Assembly: GCA_963700515.1 (NCBI GenBank)
Contig: CAVOXY010000048.1
Span: 310,001-374,000 of the forward strand
Length of the DNA: 64,000 nt
Reading direction: 5' to 3'
Origin: JAJRVM01 sp963700515
Lineage (GTDB): Bacteria > Planctomycetota > Planctomycetia > Pirellulales > Pirellulaceae
A program made the translations under genes and the position numbers. A model generated the notes under the pieces. The model ran no database searches. It saw only the letters and a program-made list of their open reading frames with translations, and was not told where the DNA came from. Numbering within the stretch: position 1 is the stretch's first letter; each line of letters begins with the position of its first letter. This document shows positions 8,108 to 17,796 of the stretch, piece by piece.

Positions 8108-9533
8108 ATGATGTACCGAGCCAAATGGTTCGTCGGTTGGCCGATGTTTTTCTGGGCGGTCTGTATCACGCTATCCGCGCAAGCACAGACGATTCACGTG
8201 CTCATCGTCGCTGACACGAATATCTACGGTAACAATCAATATGGCCTGTGCGCGAAAGTTGATCTGGAGAGACTCACGTACCTGTTTCAGTCCTCGGTCG
8301 GATCAAACCATCTGAATTTACGCACTCTTTCCGGTTCCGAAGTTTCGGAAGAGAGCATCTTGCGCGCCCTTGACAGCTTTGCCTGCACGGAGCGAGACGG
8401 GCTGGTCTTCCTGTGGGCAGGCCACGGGCAATACGACTCGCGTGGCCACCATTTCCAGCTGCCAGGTGGGGGAAAACTATATCGTGCAACGGTTGTGGAG
8501 CACGTGCGGCAACGGGGAGCCGGAACGGACGTGGTACTGTCGAGCAGCTGCAACGTGCGTCCAGCGGGCGAGGCGGCGGCCATGAGAGCTCCGCTGGAGC
8601 AAGTCGAGCCTGACGAAATTCGCCCCATTTTCCGTTCGTTGTTCCTGGAAGCGCGGCGGGCTGGTGGACATCAATGGCGCGAACACGGACCAGTGCACCG
8701 TGGGAGTGATTGGCCTGGGAACCTCGTTCTTCGTTCCCTTTCAGCAAGTTGTGATCGACAATCTCAACAGCCGCCTGCCGTGGTCCCAGTTTGCGCCGCG
8801 ACTCAAGAACGCTGTAGAGGAGTTCTTTCGCGATCACTACCCCGACGGAGTGGATATTCCGGGCGGACGACAGTACTCGCAGACCCCCAAATTCTATACC
8901 CTACCCGGCCAGAGCACTCAACTGCCAGAAGTCCTCGGGCTGACTGCCAACGATGTCATTCTGACCATCAACGGTCGGGCCGTGAGTGGTGGTACCACTT
9001 GCATTCAAGCGATCAATCAGTCCGGCGACACGATGGAATTCACGGTGCGGGACAGCCGCGACGGCAACGTGTGGCGAATGTGCGCCACACTACGTCGCAC
9101 GAGCCCCCGTTTCGGCGTCCACGTTGTCGACGCAGCCGGCGGTGGCGCACTGGTCACGTCCGTTCACGCTGACTCCCCGGCCACATTCAATCGCGTTTTG
9201 GACAAAGTCACTGCCAATCCGCCGGTGGTGGATAACCCAGGCGATAACCCGTTCTTTCGTCTCGAACCGGGCGACGTAATTCTGTCGGTCAACGGGGTCC
9301 AGCTGCGTAACATCAACGATTTCTGGAACACCGTAAAGGGATCGCCCACGGAAATGCGATTCACGATCCGCGACAGGCGCACTGGCCGCGAGGTGCAGTC
9401 CAAGACGCAGCTCCGTTCCAATGCCAGCCAGAGCCGATTCGGAGTGGTTGGTGTGGACAACGGCGGAGATGGAGTGCGCGTTCAGACCGTGCGTCCCAAT
9501 AGCCCTGGAACACGGTGCCAGCGGGTGAACTAG
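8108..9533 (+). CDS. Secreted caspase-like (C14) protein with PDZ domains, frameshifted
   Basis: Starts at ATG 8108 behind GGGGAGGTGG. A signal peptide (about 1-27, ending SAQAQ) is followed by a caspase-like domain with the expected catalytic His in FLWAGHGQYDSRGH and Cys in VVLSSSCNVRP. The reading then has to move by one base at about 8650 (...LFLEA to RGGLVDINGANT) to continue. After this come two PDZ domains (LGLTANDVILTINGRAVSGG and LEPGDVILSVNGVQLRNIND) and the start of a third, which stops early at 9533 (RPNSPGTRCQ). Both halves are good protein sequence, so an indel in the assembly or a recent mutation is likely. The premature end of the third PDZ may reflect a second lesion. It is probably exported and proteolytic or scaffold-like. 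Confidence 0.7.
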
Positions 9534-9724
9534 AGTGTCGCTCGGCAACATGGCCGCACGTTGCGCAGATCTGTGTGATACCGGCTGATCGATGGGGAAC
9601 GAATCGGGAATGCGGAGTGCGCAATGCGGAAGGAGAGAGGGTTTTGAAGAATCTTCGGAACAATTCACTTGGCCGAAGTGAACCTTGGGAATGCTACGGT
9701 GTCCTTGAATCAGGAGATTTACTG

Positions 9725-10531
9725 ATGGACACCGACTTTCTTACCAGCAAGTTTTTGCGGATCGGAGCGCGTCTGAAGGTGGCCAACCGCCCGCAGCGTC
9801 GCTTTCGCACGGTGGTCGACGTGTCATTGGATATTGGCAGCGATCGACGCGGCGAATTCTTTGAAATCACGCCCCGACCCGGTACCGCCGCCGAAGTGAG
9901 TGTGCTGGATGTACAGCCTGCCGACCGCCATTTGCTGTTGATGGTCCGCGAAGGGAGTGAAAAGCACAAATATCTGTGCGGCCACGACGAACGGCACTGG
10001 TTCGTCGCGGGGATCCCCGAAAAGGCCGCTGTCGGCACCGTGCGGCAGGCCAAGGAGGCTCTGAAGCCAGCCGAAGTTCACATCGCACAGAGCCGCCGGC
10101 ACTTGCGCGGAAAGGCGCGCAATCGTCGCAAGAATACAGCCTTTGTACGGCAGGGAGAGTGGTTCTTCCTTCCGGTGACCGACCTGGTTGTGGACAACAC
10201 GCTGGTCTTGCGCAATGAACCTCTGCAACGCGGCAATGGTGGCAAGGCTCATTGGGCCGAGTACTGCTATCGCACCGGCGGCGAAACCGTCTACGTGTGT
10301 GGCCGGCATCCTCAGGGCCTGACCGCCACCAAATATGGTGACATTCTGCGGTCAAACGCCCAAGCCAAGAAGTGGAACTGGCGGATGATGCTCCGCAACC
10401 CCGGGGTCTATGTCCGGGGTCACATTCGTCACCCGGACCACAAGACCATCATGTTACACGGCTGGCATCAAGTCGTGATGAATACTGAGAGCCAATCGCG
10501 TGCGATGCGCAACGTGGCTTTTCTCGACTGA
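9725..10531 (+). CDS. Hypothetical protein, 268 aa
   Basis: Starts at ATG 9725, just after the repeat tag at 9597-9630; the longer open frame upstream contains the repeat and was rejected. The protein is basic and has no signal peptide or membrane segment. It holds scattered Cys/His (LCGHDERHWFV, AEYCYRTGGETVYVCGRH) and a KARNRRKNTAF basic patch. I do not recognise a family. The downstream end faces a truncated glnB relic on the opposite strand. A cytoplasmic, possibly nucleic-acid-related protein would fit the composition, but this is a guess. Confidence 0.6.
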   Translation: MDTDFLTSKFLRIGARLKVANRPQRRFRTVVDVSLDIGSDRRGEFFEITPRPGTAAEVSVLDVQPADRHLLLMVREGSEKHKYLCGHDERHWFVAGIPEKAAVGTVRQAKEALKPAEVHIAQSRRHLRGKARNRRKNTAFVRQGEWFFLPVTDLVVDNTLVLRNEPLQRGNGGKAHWAEYCYRTGGETVYVCGRHPQGLTATKYGDILRSNAQAKKWNWRMMLRNPGVYVRGHIRHPDHKTIMLHGWHQVVMNTESQSRAMRNVAFLD

Positions 10532-10562
10532 GTGGCGCGAGCATCACGGATGATGCCGTAAT

Positions 10563-10691
10563 AGTGTGCCCCTTCTGACGACCAAGACCACGCACCTCGG
10601 TCATCGTCATGCCTTGCACGCCGCACCGAGACAGCGTTTCCCGAACGTCGTCAAGTTTGAAAGGACGAATGCGCGCTTCAATCTTCTTCAT
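10563..10691 (-). pseudogene. glnB: Truncated PII signal protein relic (GlnB/GlnK N terminus only)
   Basis: The minus strand from ATG at 10691 encodes about 43 residues that match the start of PII nitrogen regulators: MKKIEARIRPFKLDDVRETL, then VQGMTMTEVRGLGRQKGHT. Complete PII proteins have about 112 residues. Here similarity ends exactly at GRQKGHT, at the start of the T-loop, and unrelated sequence follows, so the uridylylated Tyr and the ATP/2-oxoglutarate sites are lost. No further PII sequence is seen nearby. It is a decayed gene fragment facing the 268-aa gene, not a working regulator. Confidence 0.8.
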
Positions 10692-11272
10692 CAGTTCATT
10701 TCCGATGCGAGACAGAGCCCGGCACACGCAGCAGGGACGACGCCGAAGCCCGTCCCCAAAAGCAAAGCCTGTGCCGAGTTTTTGCTAGTGCCTCTTTCAA
10801 CTCCCTGAATCGCCCCCAAAACGACTCGCGCGCGATATCGCTAACACTGGCTGCACAACGGTTTAGAGCGCCCCATCGCCAGAGATGACTCCGGCCAAGA
10901 TCAGGCAGACCGCTGAGATCCCGCGAGCGACCCACCTGGTGCGCGGTTCAGCACTCGTTGCCTCATGTTTGAACAAAAACGTTCTCTTCTGTGGCTGGCA
11001 GTCGCCGATCGTGCTGCCGGACCGCACGCTGCTCGTCAGCTTCCTGTCCGGTGATGGGCCCGTATCGCCTCCGACGGGTGTCGCTGCTGCTGCCACCGGT
11101 CGCTTTACTACGTCCGAGGGAGAGAATAGGATGACCCGTTTCCGTCCTTTGAATTTCGAATTTCGTGCTTGTTTCGGATTTCGGATTTTGGGGCCATGAA
11201 ATATCCCCCACTTCGCGCAATCCTAATTAGTCCGGATTCCCCCGCGACTGCAGCCCTCAGGAGATGTTGAAA
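10692..11272. other. Intergenic region with a direct-repeat tag
   Basis: No supported gene in about 580 bases. At 11141-11200 lies an AT-rich tag built of repeated GAATTTCG / CGGATTTCGG elements (gaatttcgaatttcgtgc, then ttcggatttcggattttgg), unlike the surrounding GC-rich DNA. A CAGGAG ribosome binding site at 11258-11263 sets the start of the next gene. Confidence 0.45.
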
Positions 11273-11992
11273 ATGACCCGCAGATTCCTTGCTCTCGCCT
11301 TCGCCGTCGTCGTTGCCTTGCCGCTGAACACCTCCGCCGGTGAACCGCAACTCTCGCACAACGTCTACTTCAAGCTCCGTGAGGGTTCCGAGAAATCGGC
11401 AGCGCAACTCATGGCGGGCTGCAGAGAGTACCTGTCGGGCCATGAGGGAAGCCTTTATTTCTCGGTCGGCACCCGGGCAAAGGAACTGACTCGCGAGGTG
11501 AACGACAAGGACTTTGACGTCTCGCTGATCGTGGTCTTCTGTGACCAAGCGGCCCACGACAAGTACCAGACACATCCGCGCCACTTGAAATTCATCGAAG
11601 AGAACAAAGATCTCTGGGACAGCGTCCGCGTGTTCGACTCCCTGTTGCCGGCACCAGAAGGCGAGACGACAGAAACCAGCCAAATCAAACTGCCCGATTT
11701 GGCCGCTCAGTTTGCGGGTATGATCAGCGGCACGGTGGCGGAACTGCGCGACGGAGAAGTCGTGATTAAGGTCAGTGGCGTACCCAAAAAGTGGCAGCAG
11801 AGCCGTGCCAAGAACGCCGACGCGCTAGTCGGTAAACTGGTTCTGGTTGGTGCTGGCGAAAATGAACGGGCTGGCCGATTGCTCAAGAGCCTACATATTG
11901 GCGAGACCGTGACGCTCGATGTCGCCCACAAGAAGGGAGAGACATTGACGATCCTCGAACTGACGCAGGATCAGCGTGAGCGGGTGAAATGA
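11273..11992 (+). CDS. Exported Dabb (stress-responsive alpha/beta barrel) domain protein
   Basis: 239 residues. ATG at 11273 is preferred because CAGGAG lies 9 bases upstream; ATG 11264 directly abuts that site. A signal peptide (RRFLALAFAVVVALPLNTSA) is followed by a Dabb domain (about 25-125): HNVYFKLREGSEKSAAQLMA, LYFSVGTRAKELTREVND and DFDVSLIVVFCDQAAHDKYQ are the typical strand and helix segments. The C-terminal part (about 130-239) is a separate charged domain with beta-like repeats (GTVAELRDGEVVIKVSG; GKLVLVGAGENERAG). Dabb proteins are small ferredoxin-like folds of varied, often unknown function. Export suggests a periplasmic role. Confidence 0.75.
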   Translation: MTRRFLALAFAVVVALPLNTSAGEPQLSHNVYFKLREGSEKSAAQLMAGCREYLSGHEGSLYFSVGTRAKELTREVNDKDFDVSLIVVFCDQAAHDKYQTHPRHLKFIEENKDLWDSVRVFDSLLPAPEGETTETSQIKLPDLAAQFAGMISGTVAELRDGEVVIKVSGVPKKWQQSRAKNADALVGKLVLVGAGENERAGRLLKSLHIGETVTLDVAHKKGETLTILELTQDQRERVK

Positions 11993-12053
11993 GTCGACGA
12001 TCTCTCGCGCACGATAGGGCAAACCCAGCGAACCTACTCCGAGGAAGACTCGC

Positions 12054-12839
12054 ATGCAAATCGGCGCCATGAATCATCCGGCTCGAGATCCCTTGGAAGA
12101 AATCGACTGGATTGGCAGCCATGGGTTCGACTTTGTCGATTTCACATTTGAACCACCGGCTGCGGATCCCGCCCAGTTGGACACCGCCGCCATACGAAAC
12201 GCACTCACCAAATACAACCTCAACGTCGTTGCGCACACGGCATACTACTTGCCGGTAGCGTCCCCCTTTACGAGTATCCGCGAGGCCTGCCTGTTGGTAC
12301 TGCGGCAAGCCTTGCAGGCTGCGCGGCAGATTGGGGCAGAGGTCATGAACGTGCACTTCGACAAACCCCCCGCCTTTTTTTCGGAAGAACAAACGGTGCA
12401 ATGGCATGTGGAAGTGCTGCAGCCCCTCTGCGACGATGCCCGACGGCTGGGGATTACCGTCGTGGTGGAACACGTTCCGTTCGCCGGCAGCAACCAACTG
12501 GAAATGATCCGAAGGTTGCTGAAGAAGATCCCGTTGCTGCAGTTTCACCTCGATAGCGGCCACGCCAAACTGGAACGCAGCTACGACCGGTGGGATGAAT
12601 ACCTCGATCTGCTCGGCGACCGACTCCGGCACGTGCACCTATCGGAAAACGACGGCACGACCGACCAGCATCTTCCGTTCGGCGCGGCCCCGCGCAGCAC
12701 CACCAGCTGGCGGCAACATATCCGAAAGCTGAAAGAGAGTGGATACGACGGTACGATCACGCTGGAGGTCTTCTCACCTCAGAAGGAACATCTCCTGTTG
12801 AGCCGCGATTTGCTCAGGAGGTGGTGGCACGATGAGTAG
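12054..12839 (+). CDS. Sugar phosphate isomerase/epimerase-like TIM barrel
   Basis: 261 residues with ATG at 12054 behind GAGGAAG. It matches the xylose isomerase-like AP endonuclease family 2 TIM barrel: an early strand with GAMNHPARDPLEEIDW, the segment VVAHTAYYLP, the metal-site strand TVVVEHVPF (Glu ligand), FHLDSGHAKL (Asp/His ligands), RHVHLSENDGTTDQHLPFG and the final YDGTITLEVFS (Glu ligand). The metal ligands expected of the family are present. No signal peptide, so cytoplasmic. Substrate unknown; related enzymes act on sugars, inositol derivatives or hydroxypyruvate. Confidence 0.8.
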   Translation: MQIGAMNHPARDPLEEIDWIGSHGFDFVDFTFEPPAADPAQLDTAAIRNALTKYNLNVVAHTAYYLPVASPFTSIREACLLVLRQALQAARQIGAEVMNVHFDKPPAFFSEEQTVQWHVEVLQPLCDDARRLGITVVVEHVPFAGSNQLEMIRRLLKKIPLLQFHLDSGHAKLERSYDRWDEYLDLLGDRLRHVHLSENDGTTDQHLPFGAAPRSTTSWRQHIRKLKESGYDGTITLEVFSPQKEHLLLSRDLLRRWWHDE

Positions 12840-12882
12840 CGAGTCGCATTATCGCCGTGCCTGCTGAGCAGCTGGCACCGAC

Positions 12883-13113
12883 TTATGCTTCGTCTGAAAT
12901 CTCCGTCAGTGTACGGCCCAGCGCCTTACGACGTCCGCGCGTTGCCTTGTCCGGCTCGACGGTAATCCGTCCTTGCTGAATCGAAGTAAGGAATTGCTGA
13001 TTCAGCACTTCCACATCTTTCGCCGATCCGATTTCGGTGGCCGCATCCGATAGACCGAGCAATACTGATTGACGAACGCCTTCGCGAATCCAGTCAAAGA
13101 AATTGATATTCAT
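12883..13113 (-). CDS. Small hypothetical protein, 76 aa
   Basis: 76 residues, acidic/basic balanced, starting MNINFFDWIREGVRQSVLLG and ending in a basic stretch (RGRRKALGRTLTEISDEA). It has the look of a real small planctomycete protein: balanced composition, a helix-forming N terminus and a ribosome binding site (GGAGTC) before ATG 13113. It lacks membrane segments, Cys and known motifs. It is transcribed towards the sugar isomerase gene. Function unknown. Confidence 0.6.
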   Translation of the reverse strand: MNINFFDWIREGVRQSVLLGLSDAATEIGSAKDVEVLNQQFLTSIQQGRITVEPDKATRGRRKALGRTLTEISDEA

Positions 13114-13635
13114 CTGCAGTGACTCCTGAGGCGACAGGGCCGTTCACCAGTGAGTGAAAGCGCTCCCAAATGATCCGCTTTCGCTGGTTGCTGGAACTCG
13201 ATACAGAGCAGTCGAGTTCTGGCCCACAACGAGACTAGTCAGATAAGCGTCATGCCATCGTATCGGTAAACTCGCCCCAACCGATTCAGTCTATTTCGTG
13301 GCCGAGCAGTGTTGCAGGTCCCGGCACCGGGTCAATCGCCTCGTCATGAACCGGGCGATCCCGAGTTCCCGGCAACGACCATTGAGGGCGGCGGAAGGTT
13401 AGGGGGAACGACCCCCCGGGGGGGCATCACCCCACAGCCAACCCGGTACCATGGAACCCTCTGATCAATTCAGCAGGCAGCAGAGGATTCGGAGACAAGG
13501 TAAGATCAGCATGGTGACGGAGCCCTTATCCGCTTCATCAATAGTCTCGGCGTTCGTACATCCTGCGGGCATGTGCGGGCTTCAACGTGGCCGAGTTCTC
13601 CGCCGGAGTGTTTTCGCAAGCAGAAAGGAAATCTG
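13114..13635. other. Intergenic region upstream of molybdenum hydroxylase genes
   Basis: 522 bases without a supported gene. It contains a G/C palindrome (ACCCCCCGGGGGGG, about 13410-13425). The small-protein gene and the hydroxylase operon diverge from here, so promoters of both should lie in it; none is recognisable. A purine-rich ribosome binding site (AGAAAGGAA) lies at 13622-13630. Confidence 0.4.
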
Positions 13636-14112
13636 ATGGAGACGACGATCCGCTTCACGGTCAACGGACAGTCCAGATCTGTGACCTGCGACTCCCTCCG
13701 ACCGTTGCTAGAAGTATTGCGCGAAGATCTACAGTTGACGGGGACAAAATACGGCTGCGGCGAAGGTCGCTGCGGAGCCTGTACGGTACTGGTCAGCGGC
13801 GCGGCAACACAGTCCTGCATCACTCCTGTGGGCGACATCGAAGGCGAGGAGATCGTGACGATCGAAGCGCTGGCAGCCAGTGACAAGCTGCATCCCATGC
13901 AAGAAGCGTTTATTGCTGAGCGAGCGATGCAGTGTGGATTCTGCACGCCGGGAATGATCATGCAGGCCGTCGGCTTGTTGGAGAACGAAGCAGATCCGAC
14001 TGAGGAGAGAATCGTCTCTGCCATGGGCGACCATATCTGCCGGTGTGGAACCTACCCGCGCATTGTGCGCGCGATCCGGCGAGCGGCCGCGCAGATGGGG
14101 AGGAACCAGTGA
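13636..14112 (+). CDS. 2Fe-2S subunit of a molybdenum hydroxylase (IorA/CoxS type)
   Basis: 158 residues from ATG 13636 behind AGAAAGGAA. The N-terminal plant-type 2Fe-2S domain has the loop CGEGRCGACTVL, with a fourth Cys in AATQSC. The C-terminal four-helix 2Fe-2S domain has CGFCTPGMIM and CRCGTYPRI. Length and both cluster motifs fit the small subunit of the xanthine dehydrogenase family, closest in layout to isoquinoline 1-oxidoreductase alpha. It passes electrons from the Mo site of the next gene to an acceptor. Its stop overlaps the start of that gene (TGATG). No FAD (CoxM) subunit is encoded here, as in other IorAB-type enzymes. Confidence 0.9.
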   Translation: METTIRFTVNGQSRSVTCDSLRPLLEVLREDLQLTGTKYGCGEGRCGACTVLVSGAATQSCITPVGDIEGEEIVTIEALAASDKLHPMQEAFIAERAMQCGFCTPGMIMQAVGLLENEADPTEERIVSAMGDHICRCGTYPRIVRAIRRAAAQMGRNQ

Positions 14113-16239
14113 TGAAGGAATTGCAGCAGCGCGAGACGCCAATCGACGACGAATCTGCGGAAGCGGTGGAAGCCGGCGGCCTGGAGTTCACTCGTCGTGG
14201 TTTTGTACAGGTGCTGGGCGCCGGTCTGGTCATTTCCGTCAGTGCCGCTACGGCAGACGGTCAGCAGCGGGGACGCGGACGCGGCCAGCGTGAAGCGCGT
14301 GTCGCCGCACGGCTCCACATCTCTCAAGATGGAACGATCACCGTGATGAGCGGCAAGATTGAGATGGGTCAAGGGGCACGTGGAGAATTGACTCAGGCAG
14401 CCGCGGAAGAGCTGCATGTACCACTCGGTCAAGTCCAGATGCTGCTGGCCGATACCAGCCTGGTGCCCGATGATGGGCTCACTGCCGGGAGTCGGACCAC
14501 TCCATCCACCGTTCCGGCGGTTCGGCAGGGAGCGGCAGCGGCACGAGAACTGTTGCTGCAATTGGTCTGTCGCAAGTGGCAGATACTTCCGCAACAGGTA
14601 ACGTTGCAGGACGGTCGCTTCACCAATCAGCAGACGAGTCAATCTTTATCTTATGGTGATTTGGCAACAGCCGATGATCTCGGGACGGCTTTGGACCAGC
14701 CGGTCCCGGGTGGCGTTTCCATCACTCCGGTCGAACAGTGGAGAGTGCTGGGAAAATCCCCGGTACGACCCGGTCTTCGCGATTACGTCACGGGCTCGCA
14801 CAAATTCCCTTCGGATCTGGCACCGGAAGGGATGTTTTACGGCAAAGTCCTGCGGCCCCCCTCGTACGGAGCAACGCTCAAAACGATTGACCTGTCGCCG
14901 GGCGAATCGATGCCAGACGTGATCGTGGTCCGAGACGGTGATTTTGTCGGCGTCGCAGCCCCCACCTCATTGCGGGCCGAACAAGCTCTCAACGCGCTCG
15001 CCAAGACGGCCGTTTGGCAACCGCAGCCGCATCCGTCGAGCGAGCAAGTCTACGACTACCTGCGCAGCCATGTGTCGGGAGAGGTGCCGGGGAACCCCTT
15101 TGGTGACGAGCAAGCCAAGGCCCAGCAGACGCTCAAGCAGTCGTACCACGTCGCCTACGTGCAGCATGTTCCGATGGAGACGCGTACGGCGTTGGCCCAG
15201 TGGCAAGACGGCAGCTTGACGGTCTGGACCGGCACGCAGAACCCCTTCGGCTATCATCGTGAGCTCTCTGGTGCTTTCGGCTTGGCCAACGACAAGGTGC
15301 GGGTGATTGTCCCCGACTTCGGCTGCGGTTTCGGCGGCAAGCATACTGGTGAAGCAGCCAGCGAAGCTGCCCGGCTGGCGCGGGTCGCCAACCGCCCCGT
15401 CATCGTCCGCTGGACGCGCGAGGAGGAGTTTACTTGGGCCTATTTCCGACCGGCCGCCGTAATCGACGTGCAGGCGAGTCTGGATCAGCAGGGGCGACTT
15501 GCGTCCTGGCATTTCGTCAACATCAACTCCGGCGGTGCCGCATTGGACACACCTTACGCGGTCCCCCAGGCGAAATCGCAATTCGTCCGCTCCGACGCTC
15601 CCTTGCGACAGGGTTCTTATCGCGTGCTGGCCGCCACCGCCAACAACTTCGCTCGTGAGTCATTCATGGACGAACTGGCTCTCGCGGCCCAGGCCGATCC
15701 GCTCGAGTTTCGCTTGGCGCATCTCCAGAACGAACGGATTCGCGGCGTGTTGGACAAGGCCGCCCGTGAATTTGGCTGGAGTGACAAGTTCCGGCAGAAG
15801 CAACCGAACCGCGGTGTTGGACTGGCCTGCGGGACCGAGAAGAATTCCGTCGTCGCGGCGTGTGTCGAGATCGAGATCGAGCCAGCTCACGATCGCATCG
15901 TGGTACGACATGTCTGCGAAGCGTTCGAGTGTGGCGCCATTCTGAATCCGGATAATCTGCGCGCAAGTGGAAGGGTGTATCATCATGGCGTTGGGTCCCG
16001 CTTTGCGGGAAGAAGTTCGTTTCGAGGAGGGGAAAAATCTGACGGCCACCTTTGATGACTACCAGGTCCCCCGGTTCCGCGACATCCCGACGTTGGATAT
16101 TCACTTGTTGAATCGACCTGACCTGGAAAGCGCAGGGGCAGGTGAGACACCGATCATCGCCGTCGCGCCTGCCATCGCCAATGCGGTGTTCCACGCTACG
16201 GGACAACGTATTCGACAAATGCCGATCAGACTGGCTTAG
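14112..16239 (+). CDS. Molybdopterin subunit of a molybdenum hydroxylase (IorB type), frameshifted
   Basis: About 709 codons. A Tat signal near the N terminus (TRRGFVQVLGAGLVISVSA) means the subunit is exported, as is usual for the IorB type. The aldehyde oxidase/xanthine dehydrogenase molybdopterin segments follow: GKIEMGQGARGELTQ, GSRTTPSTVP, YHVAYVQHVPMETR, GCGFGGKHTGEAASEAARLA and YRVLAATANNFARESFMDEL. The frame breaks at about 15960: the expected continuation (QVEGCIIMALGPALREEV ... VAPAIANAVFHATGQRIRQM) is in another frame and ends at 16239. The break is in GCGCGC, suggesting a one-base indel. It partners the 2Fe-2S subunit just upstream; substrate unknown. Confidence 0.85.
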
Positions 16240-17258
16240 GCCATCCAGGGGCGAGGACGATTCTCGTTGCGACGCACCGCGTCCTTGACCAGTTTCACGT
16301 CCTCGCAAACCTGGAAATCAAACATGCCGCAGCAAATGAAGTCCGCTCCATTGCGCATCGCGTAGGAGAAACCCTGTTCCGGTCGAATCGCTCCGGCAGC
16401 TAGTACCTTGAACGCGATCCACGGCTTCTTGACGGTCGCCATGAAAGCCGCCGTCTCTTCAGGATCGAGGCAGAACATATTGTCCTGGTAGTCGTCGTGA
16501 TCACTCGACTGTGGCAGGTACCAACACCACTCCTTGCGCGACTCCTTGGGCGTGGCCGACCAATACCGATCGTGATGGAACGTCTTGTGATAGAACTCGG
16601 CGCCCAGCGAACTCTTCTCGACGGCCTTGGGGGTTTCCAGCGAGTGGCAGCCGACCCCGGCGGGAACACCATGACGTTTGACCAATTCGAGCGTCTGGAA
16701 GATCGGGTCCAGCTTTCCGTCGCGAACAAACTTGTCGGTCACCGCGCCGTGGGTCGAGATCGCACAGGCCCCCTGGCGAATCGCATCATCGACATCCGCC
16801 TTGGCCCGCACCGGATCTTCATCCGGAGAAACGTAGACGATTGCCTGCAGGTGCCCTCCTCGCTGCTTGTTATACATCTCGACGTACTTCAGTGACGGCG
16901 GGCTGGTGAGAATCGAGTTGATACCCAATTGCTCGGCCAGCTCAAAAGTGTCCAGAATCTTCTCGTCCGTGTTGTAGGCCTTGAACAACTGCGACACGTA
17001 CAGCAAGTCGCGACTGTGTGCATAGCCGCCAATCAAGTTGCTGCCCAGAATCAAACGGCTGATTTGCACGTTGCCAATCTTGCCGTAAGGCATCGGCTCC
17101 TTGGCTGCCTCCTGCCGGTCCTCTTCCGTCACCTGAGCCCCGTTCTGCATAGCTGCCAACGCCGATCTTTCCTCCAGGCTACTTACGGCAGCAACGCCAG
17201 CAACTCCCAGCAGCGATTGAGCGATAAACTCGCGGCGATCAGCCTTCTTTTTCATCAC
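16236..17258 (-). CDS. Tat-exported TIM-barrel protein (aldo/keto reductase-like)
   Basis: 340 residues. The N terminus has a twin-arginine signal (DRREFIAQSLLGVAGVAAVS). After a linker, GKIGNVQISRLILGSNLIGG resembles the first strand of aldo/keto reductases. Later parts are barrel-like (GACAISTHGAVTDKF, HGVPAGVGCHSLETP, AFKVLAAGAIRPEQGF, GADFICCGMFDFQV). The canonical reductase tetrad (Asp-Tyr-Lys-His) is not clearly visible, so catalysis by the usual mechanism is uncertain. Its 3' end overlaps the molybdenum subunit by 4 bases in a convergent arrangement. Its start lies 19 bases from the hairpin array at 17277. Confidence 0.7.
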   Translation of the reverse strand: MMKKKADRREFIAQSLLGVAGVAAVSSLEERSALAAMQNGAQVTEEDRQEAAKEPMPYGKIGNVQISRLILGSNLIGGYAHSRDLLYVSQLFKAYNTDEKILDTFELAEQLGINSILTSPPSLKYVEMYNKQRGGHLQAIVYVSPDEDPVRAKADVDDAIRQGACAISTHGAVTDKFVRDGKLDPIFQTLELVKRHGVPAGVGCHSLETPKAVEKSSLGAEFYHKTFHHDRYWSATPKESRKEWCWYLPQSSDHDDYQDNMFCLDPEETAAFMATVKKPWIAFKVLAAGAIRPEQGFSYAMRNGADFICCGMFDFQVCEDVKLVKDAVRRNENRPRPWMA

Positions 17259-17276
17259 GTGTCCTCTCTCATACTG

Positions 17277-17767
17277 GTAGCTGGACCCGCCAGGGTTCAG
17301 CCGTAGCTGGCCCGCCAGGGTTCAGCCTAGCGGACCCGCCAGGGTTCAGCCGTAGCTGGGCCCGCCAGGGTTCAGCCGTAGCTGGGCCCGCCAGGGTTCA
17401 GCCGTAGCTGGGCCCGCCAGGGTTCAGCCGTAGCTGGACCCGCCAGGGTTCAGCCGTAGCTGGGCCCGCCAGGGTTCAGCCGTAGCTGGGCCCGCCAGGG
17501 TTCAGCCGTAGCTGGGCCCGCCAGGGTTCAGCCGTAGCTGGGCCCGCCAGGGTTCAGCCGTAGCTGGGCCCGCCAGGGTTCAGCCGTAGCTGGGCCCGCC
17601 AGGGTTCAGCCGTAGCTGGGCCCGCCAGGGTTCAGCCGTAGCTGGGCCCGCCAGGGTTCAGCCGTAGCTGGGCCCGCCAGGGTTCAGCCGTAGCTGGGCC
17701 CGCCAGGGTTCAGCCGTAGCTGGACCCGCCAGGGTTCAGCCGTAGCTGGGCCCGCCAGGGTTCAGCC
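17277..17767 (+). repeat. Tandem array of 19 GTAG-headed hairpins (26-base unit)
   Basis: Nineteen copies. The first three are 26, 25 and 24 bases; the next sixteen, from 17352 to 17767, are each exactly 26. The unit is GTAG + CTGGGCCC + GCCA + GGGTTCAG + CC. The arms form an 8-base stem if plus-strand RNA (or DNA with G-T pairs) folds. The A/G variation in the left arm (GGACCC / GGGCCC) keeps pairing only through G-U on the plus strand. There are no spacers, so it is not a CRISPR. It lies in the 5' region of the minus-strand gene that starts at 17258. A GTAG head with a short hairpin is the hallmark of bacterial REP elements. Confidence 0.85.
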
Positions 17768-17796
17768 GTAGCTGGAGACGCATTGCAGTTCACCGT

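Noticed and set aside
10885..11199. 104-aa plus-strand frame
   Set aside because: It consists partly of the GAATTTCG direct-repeat tag and is not protein-like.
17277..17767. CRISPR-like regular array
   Set aside because: The 26-base units follow each other without spacers, each unit is a hairpin, and no cas gene is nearby.
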